Shown: positions 38,314 through 47,634, numbered from the stretch's first letter. The stretch: DNA of 64,000 nucleotides from Phycobacter azelaicus (GCF_014884385.1 NZ_WKFH01000003.1:3504001-3568000), one strand, 5' to 3'. Program-made: numbers and translations. The notes: generated by a model from the sequence alone, not told the origin.

Positions 38314-39432
38314 CTATACTCCCCCACCCCCCGGAACGCTGACCACGCCGCCGCCCACGCAGGCTTGCACGCCTGTGGTGCCGGGACAGGAGGTCGGCAT
38401 GCCCCGCGCGACGCGCACCGCCAGATGGGCAAAGGCCTGGGCCTCCAGCATGTCGCCATCAAGGCCGACATCCTCGACCGGCTTCACAGGGCAGTCGAGC
38501 GAGACGCGCAGCATCTCCATCAGCACAGGGTTGTGGCGCCCGCCACCGGTGACAAGCACCATTTCGGGCGGCGCGGGGCAATGCTCCATCCCCTGTGCAA
38601 CGGCGGCGGCACACATGGCCGTCAGCGTCGCGGCGGCGTCTGCATCGCTCAGCTCGCCCACCAATGTGACCATCTCGGCAAAATCGTTCCGGTCCAGGGA
38701 TTTCGGTGGCATCTTTGCAAAGAAGGGCTCGGCTAGGAACAGCTCAAGCGCGCCTTCTTCGACTTCTCCCTTGCGGGCAATCGCGCCATCCTTGTCAAAC
38801 GGCAGCCCCTGCCGCACCTGTAGCAGATCGTTGAGCGGCGCATTGGCGGGCCCGGTGTCGAAGGCCAAAAGCGCGCCAGAATCTTCGGGGCGATCAAAAC
38901 GCGGATCCACATAAGTGAGGTTGCCCACCCCGCCGAGGTTCAGGAAGCAAAGCGGAGCCTTGGCGCCGATGTATTTGGCGCAGGCAAAGTGGAAAAACGG
39001 CGCAAGCGGCGCGCCCTCCCCCCCCAAGGCGACGTCGTCCGAGCGGAAATCCCAGACCACGGGTTTCCCCAGCGCCTCGGCCAGGGCGGCACCGTTACCC
39101 ACCTGAAGCGTGCCTTGCAGGCGCGGCGCATGGGCCAGGGTCTGACCGTGGAAACCGACGATCTCGGCCTCGGGGAAGGCACTCAGAACCTCTGCATGGA
39201 CGCGGTCTGTCAGGGCGGCGGCGGCCTCCACCTCTGGCCCGGACCATTTGCCCAGGCCAGCGCGTAGCACAGCGCGTTCTTCTTTTGTGTAGGCACGATA
39301 GCGGCTTTCTCCAAATGCAAAGATCTGCGTCCCGTCCGTCTTGACCAACGCTGCATCGACGCCATCCAGAGACGTGCCGCTCATGGCGCCAAGCGCAATC
39401 ACGCGGCCCGTCTTTGCAATCGCTCGTGTCAT
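38314..39432 (-). CDS. anmK: anhydro-N-acetylmuramic acid kinase
   Basis: This 372-residue sugar kinase recycles 1,6-anhydro-MurNAc from peptidoglycan to MurNAc-6-phosphate. The opening [18 protein letters not shown], the [11 protein letters not shown] and [13 protein letters not shown] motifs, [13 protein letters not shown] and the C-terminal [15 protein letters not shown] are all typical. The last ~15 residues are glycine/valine-rich. It diverges from tyrS. nagZ, also in this window, acts in the same recycling pathway but lies 16 kb away. Confidence 0.95.
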   Translation of the reverse strand: MTRAIAKTGRVIALGAMSGTSLDGVDAALVKTDGTQIFAFGESRYRAYTKEERAVLRAGLGKWSGPEVEAAAALTDRVHAEVLSAFPEAEIVGFHGQTLAHAPRLQGTLQVGNGAALAEALGKPVVWDFRSDDVALGGEGAPLAPFFHFACAKYIGAKAPLCFLNLGGVGNLTYVDPRFDRPEDSGALLAFDTGPANAPLNDLLQVRQGLPFDKDGAIARKGEVEEGALELFLAEPFFAKMPPKSLDRNDFAEMVTLVGELSDADAAATLTAMCAAAVAQGMEHCPAPPEMVLVTGGGRHNPVLMEMLRVSLDCPVKPVEDVGLDGDMLEAQAFAHLAVRVARGMPTSCPGTTGVQACVGGGVVSVPGGGGV

Positions 39433-39560
39433 CCTTCGCCCTTTTGCCTGAACACCCCAGCAGCCCTCAAAAGCACAGGGGATTTCTGCGGAAAAGCAGG
39501 TTCCATGTGCTCCTTTTGCGTTTTATACAGCAGATCGCAATAGACAAGCCGAGGCATGCC

Positions 39561-40814
39561 ATGACCTATCATCCCAAATCGGATTTCATCACCGTGATGA
39601 TGGAGCGCGGGTTTCTCGCCGACTGTACGGACTATCAGGGTCTGGACGAGGCGCTGATGACCCCGGGCCAGTCCGGCTATATCGGCTTTGATGCCACGGC
39701 GAAATCTCTGCACGTGGGCTCGCTCATCCAAATCATGATGCTGCGCTGGCTGCAAAAGACCGGCCATAAGCCGATCACCCTCATGGGCGGCGGCACCACC
39801 AAGGTGGGCGATCCTTCGTTTCGCGCCGATGAGCGCCCACTGCTGACGCCCGAACAGATCGACGACAATATCTCCGGCATCAAAAAGGTCTTCTCGGCCT
39901 ATGTCGATTATAACGATGGCCCGAATGGCGCCATGATGATCAACAACGACGAATGGCTGAGCGATCTCAACTACCTTGAATTCCTGCGCGACATTGGGCG
40001 GCATTTCTCAGTCAACCGGATGCTGTCGTTCGAAAGCGTGAAATCGCGTCTGGACCGGGAGCAGTCGCTCTCGTTCCTCGAATTCAACTACATGATCCTG
40101 CAGGCCTATGACTTCCTCGAGTTGAACCGCCGCTATGGCTGCATCCTGCAGATGGGCGGCTCGGACCAGTGGGGCAACATCGTCAACGGTATCGACCTTA
40201 CGCGCCGGGTGCTCGACCATGAGATTTATGGCCTCACCTCGCCGCTGCTGACCACTTCGGACGGCAAGAAGATGGGCAAATCGCAGAACGGCGCGGTCTG
40301 GCTCAATGCAGATATGCTCTCGCCTTACGAGTTCTGGCAGTTCTGGCGCAACACCACGGACGCGGATGTGGGCCGGTTCCTGAAGCTTTACACCGAAATG
40401 CCGGTAGAGGAATGCGACCGTCTGGGCGCACTTGCGGGATCCGAGATAAACGCCGCCAAGGTGATCCTCGCCAATGAGGTGACCACCCTGCTGCACGGTG
40501 CCGAGGCCGCTGAGGCCGCCGAAGCCACCGCGCGCGAGGTGTTCGAGAAAGGCGGCGTCGGGGACGATCTGCCGACGCTGAACCTGACGCCCGCCGATCT
40601 GGGCGACGGGATCTCGATCGTGCAGCTGATCGTGAAATCGGGCCTTGCGAAATCCGGCAAGGAGGCCAAGCGCCTGATCGCAGAGAACGGCGCGCGGATC
40701 GACGATGCACCGCTGACGGATGCCGGTCTGATGATTGATGCAGGCGCGCTCGCCTCGCCCATCAAGCTGAGCGCGGGCAAGAAGCGCCACGCGCTGGTTC
40801 AACTTGTCGACTAA
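39561..40814 (+). CDS. tyrS: tyrosyl-tRNA synthetase
   Basis: The 417-residue class I synthetase starts at ATG 39561; the frame is open upstream only through the divergent anmK leader. It shows [19 protein letters not shown] (the HIGH-equivalent HVGS), [16 protein letters not shown], the KMGKS motif in [12 protein letters not shown] and a C-terminal S4-like RNA-binding domain ([21 protein letters not shown]). A perfect terminator follows 26 bases after the stop. Confidence 0.97.
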   Translation: MTYHPKSDFITVMMERGFLADCTDYQGLDEALMTPGQSGYIGFDATAKSLHVGSLIQIMMLRWLQKTGHKPITLMGGGTTKVGDPSFRADERPLLTPEQIDDNISGIKKVFSAYVDYNDGPNGAMMINNDEWLSDLNYLEFLRDIGRHFSVNRMLSFESVKSRLDREQSLSFLEFNYMILQAYDFLELNRRYGCILQMGGSDQWGNIVNGIDLTRRVLDHEIYGLTSPLLTTSDGKKMGKSQNGAVWLNADMLSPYEFWQFWRNTTDADVGRFLKLYTEMPVEECDRLGALAGSEINAAKVILANEVTTLLHGAEAAEAAEATAREVFEKGGVGDDLPTLNLTPADLGDGISIVQLIVKSGLAKSGKEAKRLIAENGARIDDAPLTDAGLMIDAGALASPIKLSAGKKRHALVQLVD

Positions 40815-40840
40815 GTGCCGCGCTCACCTCGTAGACGTCG

Positions 40841-40865
40841 AAAAGGGGCAGTACCTGCCCCTTTT
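40841..40865 (+). terminator. intrinsic terminator of tyrS
   Basis: A perfect 11-bp stem AAAAGGGGCAG / CTGCCCCTTTT closes a three-base loop and runs into a TTTTTT tract (40862-40867). It is a textbook rho-independent terminator on the plus strand. Confidence 0.92.
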
Positions 40866-40905
40866 TTCGTTTGATCACGCCCGCATTCGGAAGGCAGCCG
40901 TGGGT

Positions 40906-41118
40906 CTCCCGCCCGTCGCAGCCGCATCAAAGATGCAACCACTCCTGTTGGGCCTGGCACCGCGCTCTCGCGCGGCGCGGTTGCCCCCAACAGCGAACAA
41001 GAGGTACTAAAAAGATGATACGCTTTTTCCGCTCCCCTCACGCGGCGCTGCCGCGCCGGGCCCAAGGCAGCACGAAGGGGTCGTCGGCACCAGCCGTCGA
41101 TACCTGCGGGCGCGGGAG
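40906..41118 (+). repeat. dispersed palindromic intergenic repeat, copy C (longest)
   Basis: The element begins CTCCCGCCCGTCGC, carries the hairpin GCATC-aaa-GATGC (40924-40936), then CTCCTGTTGGGCCTGG and several GC palindromes. It closes with CCGCGCCGGGCCCAAGG and GCGCGGGAG (to 41118). At about 213 bp it is longer than copy B; the extra length includes an AT-richer middle near 41005-41035. It fills most of the 340-base gap between tyrS and the small membrane-peptide gene, whose transcripts converge. I see no coding region in it. Confidence 0.75.
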
Positions 41119-41154
41119 CTTCCCTGACCGACAACAGAACCGGAAGCTACAAAC

Positions 41155-41292
41155 CTAAAGGAACAGACGGTCCACCAGCGTGAGCAGAATGAACACCGGA
41201 ATCGACAGAGCAACGGCGATCAAAAAGGCGGCGCTTCTGGTCATACGTGGGCTGGGGGCGCATTGCCCCATGACTTGGCTTTGCTTTTTCAT
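41155..41292 (-). CDS. 45-residue single-span membrane peptide
   Basis: The frame is short: a hydrophilic N-terminus (MKKQSQVMGQ), then MTRSAAFLIAVALSIPVFILL and a LTLVDRLFL end. The hydrophobic stretch is long enough for one membrane helix. A GGGG ribosome-like run precedes the first ATG; starts at Met8 or Met17 are possible. I do not recognise it. Support comes from the coherent membrane segment and from its being divergent from the GNAT gene with only 45 bases between. Conservation is needed to confirm it. Confidence 0.5.
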   Translation of the reverse strand: MKKQSQVMGQCAPSPRMTRSAAFLIAVALSIPVFILLTLVDRLFL

Positions 41293-41337
41293 GGCCCCAT
41301 TAACCCTGAATTAGATTTCCGTTCCGTAAATGGATGT

Positions 41338-42252
41338 ATGTTCGATTTCATCCCGCCGACCACGCCGAACCGCCCCGACACACAGGGAACCCTACCCCAA
41401 TCCGAGGAATTCCTGCATGCCCTTCGGGCAACCGGACAGGACCCGCTGGTTCTGGAGAGGATGAACAACGCTGTCGTGCTGAGACAGCGGTTCTGGGGGC
41501 GGCTGGACGTTGCCATGGTCAACCGCGCACGTATCGCAAACCCCTTCCGACTTTTGGAGATCCTGCAAGAGGAAGGGCTGCGTCGCACCCCGGTCATCCT
41601 CTCCCCCGAAGCGCCTACTCCTGACCTTGCGCAACTTGGTGCAGTGCCCCTCTTCAGCCCCGGCCATATCGCGCGCCTCGATCTGTCACGCAGCCCCGAA
41701 CGGCGGCGCGCAGCGCTGCATCAGAAGTGGCGCAACCGGCTGAGACACGCCGAGACGCAAGGCCTGCGTCTCACCCGGCAGAACATGCCGGTCGATCCGA
41801 ACCACTGGCTGCTGACGGCAGACTGCGCGCAGCAATCGCAACGCGGCTACCGCAGTTGGCCGCTTGCCCTAACGCTCGCCTATGCGCAAGCGAACACAGG
41901 CATGGCAAAACTGTTCCAGGCCTTTGACGGAAAGGAGCCCGTCGCCGCCATACTGGTCCTGCGTCATGGCCGCGATGCCACCTATCACATCGCCCACACC
42001 ACTGCGCGCGGCAAGGCCTTGTCCGCGCATAACCTGTTGATGTGGGAAGCGATGAGTTGGCTTTCGGCGCAAGGCTGCAAAACGCTGGACCTGGGCCTGA
42101 TCAATACCGAGGACGCCCCGGGACTTGCCCGCTTCAAACTGGGAACCGGCGCCAGCCTTCATCGCCTTGGCGGCACCTGGGTCATTTGGCCACCGATGGG
42201 CCGCCTTCTGGCGCCGCTGGCGCGGCTCGACCGGCGCATGATGGGCGGATAG
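41338..42252 (+). CDS. GNAT/FemAB-like acyltransferase
   Basis: From ATG 41338 the protein has 304 residues; 25 further codons upstream are open but overlap the divergent small gene. The C-terminal half looks like the BioF2/FemAB type of GNAT fold: KWRNRLRHAETQGLRL, KLFQAFDGKEPVAAILVLRHGRDATYHIAHTT, then HNLLMWEAMSWLSAQGCKTLDLGLINTEDAPGLARFKLG. Such proteins often transfer acyl or aminoacyl groups to polysaccharides, peptidoglycan or lipids. The substrate here is unknown. Confidence 0.8.
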   Translation: MFDFIPPTTPNRPDTQGTLPQSEEFLHALRATGQDPLVLERMNNAVVLRQRFWGRLDVAMVNRARIANPFRLLEILQEEGLRRTPVILSPEAPTPDLAQLGAVPLFSPGHIARLDLSRSPERRRAALHQKWRNRLRHAETQGLRLTRQNMPVDPNHWLLTADCAQQSQRGYRSWPLALTLAYAQANTGMAKLFQAFDGKEPVAAILVLRHGRDATYHIAHTTARGKALSAHNLLMWEAMSWLSAQGCKTLDLGLINTEDAPGLARFKLGTGASLHRLGGTWVIWPPMGRLLAPLARLDRRMMGG

Positions 42253-42286
42253 CAACGCTGGACAGTACCAGTCCTCCATGTTTATT

Positions 42287-42300
42287 TGAACACGTGTTCA
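42287..42300. promoter_or_regulatory. 14-bp perfect palindrome upstream of the SDR gene, candidate TetR-type operator
   Basis: TGAACACGTGTTCA reads identically on both strands. It ends 21 bases before the SDR start codon and is flanked by AT-rich bases. Palindromes of this TGAAC...GTTCA form are common as TetR-family operators in fatty-acid and branched-chain acyl-CoA catabolism, which would suit this dehydrogenase. No regulator gene is next to it. Confidence 0.55.
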
Positions 42301-42321
42301 GATACCGGGAGGACCCCTTTC

Positions 42322-43077
42322 ATGAAACTTGATCAGACATGTGCTGTGATCACCGGCGGCGCATCCGGTCTTGGTGAGGCCACGGCCCGCCATTTTGCCG
42401 ACAATGGCGCCAAGGTCACCATTCTCGATCGCGACGCCGAACGCGGCACCAAGGTCGCGGCCGAGATTGGCGGCTTCTTTGTGGAAACCGACGTAACGGA
42501 CGAAGACTCTGTTGCTGCCGCAATCACCTTTGCCGCCGAAAAGATGGGCCGCATTTCGGCCTGCGTGAACTGCGCCGGCATCGCCTATGGGATCAAGACC
42601 GTGGGCAAGGAGGGCGCGCACCCCTTGGATGCCTACAAGCGCACCATCGATATCAACCTGGTGGGCACCTTCAACGTGGCGCGCCTCGCCGCTGTCGAGA
42701 TCGCCAAGAACGAGCCCGAGCCCGATGGCGCGCGCGGCGTGATCATCAACACCGCCTCCATCGCGGCTTTTGACGGGCAGAAGGGTCAGGTGGCCTATTC
42801 CGCCTCCAAGGGCGGCGTTGTTGGCATGTGCCTGCCCATGGCGCGCGATCTCGCCTCGACCGGCATCCGCGTCATGACCATCGCGCCGGGCATCTTCATG
42901 ACCCCGATGCTGGCTGGCCTGCCCGAAGAGGTGCAGCAGCAGCTGGCAGCGGATGTGCCGAACCCGCCCCGTCTGGGAGATCCTGCAGAGTACGGACGCC
43001 TAGCCGGCTTCATCGTCGAAATGGGATATCTCAATGGCGAAGTGATCCGCATAGACGGCGCCCTTCGCATGCGCTGA
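42322..43077 (+). CDS. short-chain dehydrogenase, 3-hydroxyacyl-CoA dehydrogenase type-2-like
   Basis: The 251-residue SDR has the cofactor loop TGGASGLGEATARHF, NCAGIAYG, the catalytic Ser-Tyr-Lys set (NTASIAAFDG, then VAYSASKGG), and ends GEVIRIDGALRMR. The pattern APGIFMTPMLAGLPEEV resembles HSD17B10-like 3-hydroxy-2-methylbutyryl-CoA dehydrogenases of isoleucine and fatty-acid breakdown. A GGAGGA site precedes ATG 42322. A perfect palindrome lies just upstream and a hairpin downstream, so it is probably a single-gene unit. Confidence 0.9.
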   Translation: MKLDQTCAVITGGASGLGEATARHFADNGAKVTILDRDAERGTKVAAEIGGFFVETDVTDEDSVAAAITFAAEKMGRISACVNCAGIAYGIKTVGKEGAHPLDAYKRTIDINLVGTFNVARLAAVEIAKNEPEPDGARGVIINTASIAAFDGQKGQVAYSASKGGVVGMCLPMARDLASTGIRVMTIAPGIFMTPMLAGLPEEVQQQLAADVPNPPRLGDPAEYGRLAGFIVEMGYLNGEVIRIDGALRMR

Positions 43078-43114
43078 ACACGCCTGTTAACAGAAACTTA
43101 AGCCACATACTTAA

Positions 43115-43139
43115 AGGGAGCACTTGTTTGGTGCTCCCT
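43115..43139 (+). terminator. hairpin downstream of the SDR gene
   Basis: A 9-bp perfect stem AGGGAGCAC / GTGCTCCCT closes a seven-base loop 37 bases after the SDR stop. The following sequence (CTCATC) is poor in T, so termination may be weak or Rho-assisted. Confidence 0.55.
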
Positions 43140-43246
43140 CTCATCAAACCCTCGCAAACATTGCAAAATGTAAATTAAGAATTAACGAAAACACATTGAT
43201 TTTAATTATTGTTTCACATGCGAAACATGAATAGGGGCGCCTCCAC

Positions 43247-45058
43247 TCACGCCCCTTCCGCCTTTTCTTCGAGTTCCAGCCACTCCTCTTCGGCGGCAGC
43301 AAGCTTTTCCTGCCGCTCTACAAGGGCTTCGCTGGCCTTCTTGAACTTGATCGGCTCGCGCGTGAAAAGTTCCGGGTCGGCCATCAGCTGCTCCAGTTTG
43401 GCGATCTCCTGCTCCAGCCGCTCGATCTCGGCGGGCAGCGACTCTAGCCGGTGCTTTTCCTTGAAGCTGAGACCTTCCTTATGCAAAGCCTCCTGCTTTG
43501 CCTTTGGCTTTGACGTCTTTGGCTTTTCGGCCTTTTCCTCTGGCTCTTTCGGGGCGCGCTGCGACAGGTAATCGCTCCAGCCCCCAGCATAGGCTGTGGC
43601 GCGCCCGTCCCCCTCCATGGCGATGGTGGTGGTTGCAACACGATCAAGGAAATCCCGGTCGTGGCTCACCAAAAGGACCGTGCCATCATATGAGTCCAGC
43701 AGTTCCTGAAGCAGATCCAGCGTTTCCACATCCAGATCGTTGGTCGGTTCGTCCAGCACCAGAAGATTGCTTTGCCGCGCCATCAGACGGGCCAGCAAGA
43801 GCCGCGCCTTTTCGCCCCCCGACAGGGAGCGCACCGGCGCGCGGACCTGGCGTTCATCGAACAGGAATTCCTTTAGATAGCCCACCACGTGTTTGGGCTG
43901 ACCGCGCACCATGACCTGATCCGCCTTGCCGGAAATCCCAAGCGCCGGGTCGGTGGTGAGATTCTCCCAAAGCGTGGCCTCTGGGTCGAGCTGATCGCGG
44001 GTCTGGTCGAAAAAGGCGATCTCGAGATTCGTGCCAAGCGTGACCCGCCCATCATCCGGCTGCTCCATACCCAGAAGCATCTTCAGAAGAGTGGTCTTCC
44101 CTGCCCCATTGGGTCCGACAAAGGCGATACGGTCGCCACGCTGCACCTTAAGCGAGAAATTCGACACGATAGCCTTGCCATCAAAGGCCTTGCCCAAGCC
44201 TTCGGCCTCGATCACCTTGCGGCCCGACTTGGGGCCCGCCTCAAGTGCCAGTTCCGCCGCACCCTGCCGTTTGATCTGGGCGGCGCGCTCAGCCTTGAGA
44301 TCCTGCAGCGCACGTACCCGGCCCATGTTGCGCTTGCGCCGAGCCGAGATGCCTTCAACCGCCCAGCGGCTTTCGGATTTGATCAACCGGTTCAACTTGT
44401 GGCGCTGCTGGTCCTCTTCTTCCCAGATCTTGTCGCGCCAGGCCTCGAAAGCATCAAAGCCCTTTTCCTGACGACGCACCTGCCCCCTGTCGATCCAGAG
44501 TGTCGCGCGCGTCAAGGCGCGCAGAAAGGCGCGATCGTGGGAGATCAGAACATAAGCCGCGCGGGTTGACCGAAGCTCACTCTCAAGCCATGTGATCGCC
44601 TCGATATCGAGGTGGTTTGTCGGCTCATCCAGCAGCATCAGATCCGGCGCCTCGGCCATCAGCTTGGCCAGCGCGGCGCGGCGGCGCTCCCCGCCCGATG
44701 CGGTCTCAACCGGGCGCGCGGGATCGAACTTCAGCCCCTCGCCTGCGCGCTCCACCCGGTACATCTCACCAGGTTCAAGCGCGCTGGCGGCAAAGTCACC
44801 CAAGGTCGCAAAGCCGCTCATCTGAGGGTCTTGCTCCATGTAGCCGACGGATTTACCCGGTGGCACAACAATGCTGCCCTGATCCGGCTCAACAAGCCCC
44901 GCCATCACTTTCATCAGCGTGGATTTGCCCGAACCGTTACGGCCTACAAGTGCCACCCGGTCTCCGGGCTGCACCACAAGATCAAGATCGGCGAAGACGG
45001 GCTCACCGCCAAAGGTGAGCGAGATACCGGACATCTGTAAAAGAGGAATTCGTGCCAT
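43247..45058 (-). CDS. uup: ABC-F family ATPase, Uup type
   Basis: The 603-residue protein has two ABC domains and no membrane segments. Walker A is GRNGSGKST (about 40) and GPNGAGKTT (about 320); signatures are SGGERRR and LSGGEKARLLLA; Walker B is LMLLDEPTNHLD and LLVLDEPTNDLD. A charged linker follows domain one, and a Lys/Glu-rich coiled-coil C-terminus (about 510-603) is typical of Uup. Family members act on ribosomes or on branched DNA intermediates. It stands alone. Confidence 0.92.
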   Translation of the reverse strand: MARIPLLQMSGISLTFGGEPVFADLDLVVQPGDRVALVGRNGSGKSTLMKVMAGLVEPDQGSIVVPPGKSVGYMEQDPQMSGFATLGDFAASALEPGEMYRVERAGEGLKFDPARPVETASGGERRRAALAKLMAEAPDLMLLDEPTNHLDIEAITWLESELRSTRAAYVLISHDRAFLRALTRATLWIDRGQVRRQEKGFDAFEAWRDKIWEEEDQQRHKLNRLIKSESRWAVEGISARRKRNMGRVRALQDLKAERAAQIKRQGAAELALEAGPKSGRKVIEAEGLGKAFDGKAIVSNFSLKVQRGDRIAFVGPNGAGKTTLLKMLLGMEQPDDGRVTLGTNLEIAFFDQTRDQLDPEATLWENLTTDPALGISGKADQVMVRGQPKHVVGYLKEFLFDERQVRAPVRSLSGGEKARLLLARLMARQSNLLVLDEPTNDLDVETLDLLQELLDSYDGTVLLVSHDRDFLDRVATTTIAMEGDGRATAYAGGWSDYLSQRAPKEPEEKAEKPKTSKPKAKQEALHKEGLSFKEKHRLESLPAEIERLEQEIAKLEQLMADPELFTREPIKFKKASEALVERQEKLAAAEEEWLELEEKAEGA

Positions 45059-45142
45059 GAGCGCCAGCTAAACCGCCCCGAGCTCCCCGTCAACGGCGCC
45101 TTGGGTGAAATTGCGCGCCGCGGCGTGCGTGCCAGCAAAGGG

Positions 45143-45892
45143 TCAGGCCGTTTCAGCAACCGCGCGCAACAAACGTTTGCGCGTCTCCGGGATCGCGTCA
45201 ACCTCAACTGCGGTGAAAACATGCAGCGTGTTCAGGGCTTCATCCACCACCGCATGATCGCTAACCCAGCCCCCCATCAGCAGATAGGTGCGCAGCAAAG
45301 GCGGCATGGCGCGCATCCCCGCTCGAAGATCCGGCGCCTGACACGGCAGATCGCAAAAGCCGAAGACCATTGGCGCCTTTATCCTCGGCCGCAGCGGCAG
45401 CGGGGCAAGGTGACGTGCCTTTAGCAAGTTAAAACTATCGATGTAGGGGGTAACATCAGTCCCCTTGAAAGAGCTGCACCCGAACAGGAGTTGCAGATTC
45501 TCGGCGTCCACAATGGCCGTGATCGCCCCCCAGGCCATCCGCAATATGTCGGGGTCCGCTATGACCCCCTCCCGGATACAGAAACGCCCGACCTCGGCGC
45601 AGCCCCCCTGAACCGAGCCAAGCGCAGCAAGGTCGTAGAACTGCGCGGAATAGCTTTCCGCGATCTGATGCGCGTGCTGCAGCACAAGCATTCTGAAACA
45701 GCACATCAAACGGCCGCTGGCCTTTTCCTCAATAAGAATATGGCGGCAGAGACTATCGAACCTATCCGCATCGGGACCGTCAGTGGAAAAACACGCACCG
45801 CGCAGGGCCTGTGCAGCCTGCAAATCCCCCGCCGTTTCCGCAATACGCGCAACATAGCGGCCTTTGGCCAGAAGCGTCATCTGATGCGTCAT
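45143..45892 (-). CDS. OlsB-like acyl-ACP amino-acid N-acyltransferase (GNAT fold)
   Basis: The 249-residue protein resembles OlsB, which makes lyso-ornithine (or related amino-acid) lipid: YVARIAETAGDLQAAQALRGACF at the start, CFRML, SYSAQFYDL, then AEVGRFCIREGVIADPDILRMAWGAI and LLFGCSSFKG. Roseobacters also have a glutamine-lipid version, and I cannot tell the amino acid from sequence. The second acyltransferase, OlsA, is not next to it. It is leftward, isolated between the ABC-F and BamE-like genes. Confidence 0.8.
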   Translation of the reverse strand: MTHQMTLLAKGRYVARIAETAGDLQAAQALRGACFSTDGPDADRFDSLCRHILIEEKASGRLMCCFRMLVLQHAHQIAESYSAQFYDLAALGSVQGGCAEVGRFCIREGVIADPDILRMAWGAITAIVDAENLQLLFGCSSFKGTDVTPYIDSFNLLKARHLAPLPLRPRIKAPMVFGFCDLPCQAPDLRAGMRAMPPLLRTYLLMGGWVSDHAVVDEALNTLHVFTAVEVDAIPETRKRLLRAVAETA

Positions 45893-46031
45893 CCTAGGAC
45901 CCTCTTGCAGGACAAAGCGCGCCCAGATTTGGTCGCTTGCCCGGTCCTAACACGCGCGCCCACTTACCCAAACAGTTTAACATCACATCCAGACGACGCT
46001 CTCCCGAAAGGACAACCCCGCTTGGACAGAA

Positions 46032-46502
46032 TCACTGTTCCAAAAGTGCACCCGGACCAAAGTTGCCAAGGTTGCCGATCAACTGACGCAGGAAGGTCTT
46101 GTCCTCGATGCTGGAGGAGGTCACACGGCGCTGCAGCGGAATGACACGGCCATCTTCCAGGCCGAACTTCTGAACGCCCGTCACAACGCCGTTCTTGTCA
46201 AAGTTCACCGCAACCAGATCACGGGATACCGGCTTTGGTTCCGCCGCCCCATAGTGGCGCATGCGGGTCGACACGTAATAATATCCCCCGTCATTCAAAA
46301 CCCCGGACGAGCTGGGCAGCCCCAGGGTTTCGGCAACCGAGTCGCGGGTGTCGACACCCACGACGACTTCGGCAAGTTGCTCATCCGGCGGCACATAGCC
46401 GTGCTTGCGAATGGTTGCCGAGCAGGCGGCCATCGCCCCGAGCGCTAGCAGCATCACCATGCCCCGAAACACCGTTTTCAGACGAATTGACCGTGCACCC
46501 AT
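46032..46502 (-). CDS. bamE: outer-membrane assembly lipoprotein, BamE/SmpA-like
   Basis: From the ATG at 46502, behind a GGGGGG run, the protein has 156 residues. A signal peptide ends in the lipobox MAAC (about 25-28). The SmpA/OmlA-like domain then shows the features HGYVPPDEQLAEVVVGVDTRDSVAETLGLPS and YYYVSTRM, with VAVNFDKNGVVTGV. BamE stabilises the BAM complex that inserts outer-membrane proteins. It diverges from the yceD-rpmF-plsX cluster, a frequent arrangement in alphaproteobacteria. Confidence 0.87.
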   Translation of the reverse strand: MGARSIRLKTVFRGMVMLLALGAMAACSATIRKHGYVPPDEQLAEVVVGVDTRDSVAETLGLPSSSGVLNDGGYYYVSTRMRHYGAAEPKPVSRDLVAVNFDKNGVVTGVQKFGLEDGRVIPLQRRVTSSSIEDKTFLRQLIGNLGNFGPGALLEQ

Positions 46503-46612
46503 GATGCCCCCCGATAGTCTGCGCATGTCGGGGCCCATGCCCCGGCTTGATTACACCGCCCATCCCGCTTACCTAATGCACGCTTGTGGTTCAAGAAACG
46601 AAAGTCCCTCAA

Positions 46613-47149
46613 ATGTCCGAGAGCACAGCTTTGCGCGTGGCGGATCTGTCCCAAAACGCCCCGACGCCCTTTGAAATTCGCCCCGAAGGCGCCGATCTGG
46701 CCGCGCTGGCCGAGGAGCTTGGACTGAACGCCTTGCGCAAGCTGCGCTTTACCGGTGAAATCCGTGCAAGTGGAAAACGGGACTGGGTTCTGGAGGGGAT
46801 GCTCGGTGCGACCGTGGTGCAGGACTGCGTTGTGACGCTGGAGCCGGTGACGACGCGGATCGACCAGAAAGTGCAGCGCCAGTACCTCGCGACCTATGAA
46901 ACGCCCGAGGGCGATGAGGTCGAAATGCCCGAAGATGACACCACCGAACCGTTGGGCAGCCATATCGACCCGCACGGAGTAATGATCGAGGCTCTGAGCC
47001 TGGCGGTTCCCGCCTACCCTCGCAAAGAGGGCCAGGAACTTGGTGAGGCGGTTTTTACCGCACCAGGTGTTGCGCCGATGCGTGATGAGGACACCAAGCC
47101 CTTTGCGGCCCTGTCCGCACTCAAGGACCAGCTCAAAAACAAGGACTGA
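46613..47149 (+). CDS. yceD: YceD-family (DUF177) protein
   Basis: The 178-residue protein (ATG 46613; a GTG at 46586 would add nine) has the DUF177 pattern: FTGEIRASGKRDWVLEGMLGATVVQDCVVTLEPV, an acidic DEVEMPEDDTTEPLG segment and DPHGVMIEALSLAVPAYPR. DUF177 proteins are linked with 23S rRNA accumulation and are almost always next to rpmF, as here. The regulatory link is from family knowledge, not from this sequence. Confidence 0.9.
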   Translation: MSESTALRVADLSQNAPTPFEIRPEGADLAALAEELGLNALRKLRFTGEIRASGKRDWVLEGMLGATVVQDCVVTLEPVTTRIDQKVQRQYLATYETPEGDEVEMPEDDTTEPLGSHIDPHGVMIEALSLAVPAYPRKEGQELGEAVFTAPGVAPMRDEDTKPFAALSALKDQLKNKD

Positions 47150-47387
47150 GCCCGCGGGAGGCCGCAAAAGGCTGTGCTGCGCATTTATTGCTGGCGCTGC
47201 GCCCGCGCCTCCCCTAAAAAACAGCTTGCGCCGAAAAGGATTCGCAGTATTTTCGCGCGCTCATCGGAATTTTTGGTTGGACATCGGACAGGCTGCGGCC
47301 TAAACGCACGTCACACCGATCACGACACGACAATGAAATCGCGCGGCGGGGAAGGCCCCAAGGCGCCAAGCAGACAAAGGTTGAGAC

Positions 47388-47594
47388 ATGGCCGTCCAAC
47401 AGAACAAAGTATCCAAATCGCGCCGCAACAACCGTCGTGCGCACGATGCCCTGGTTGCTGCAAATCCCAACGAATGCTCCAGCTGCGGCGAACTTCGCCG
47501 TCCGCATCACGTGTGCCCCTCCTGCGGTCACTATGATGACAAGGAAATCATCGCGGCAAACGACGAAATCGACCTGGATGAGGACGCGGCCTAA
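47388..47594 (+). CDS. rpmF: 50S ribosomal protein L32
   Basis: This 68-residue basic protein begins [19 protein letters not shown] and has the zinc-type cysteine pairs [18 protein letters not shown]. The acidic tail ([11 protein letters not shown]) is common in alphaproteobacteria. It lies between yceD and plsX; the 238-base gap before it may hold its own promoter. Confidence 0.97.
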   Translation: MAVQQNKVSKSRRNNRRAHDALVAANPNECSSCGELRRPHHVCPSCGHYDDKEIIAANDEIDLDEDAA

Positions 47595-47634
47595 GCCCCC
47601 CTTCCTATTCACGTAACGCCAGGCAGGCATACCA

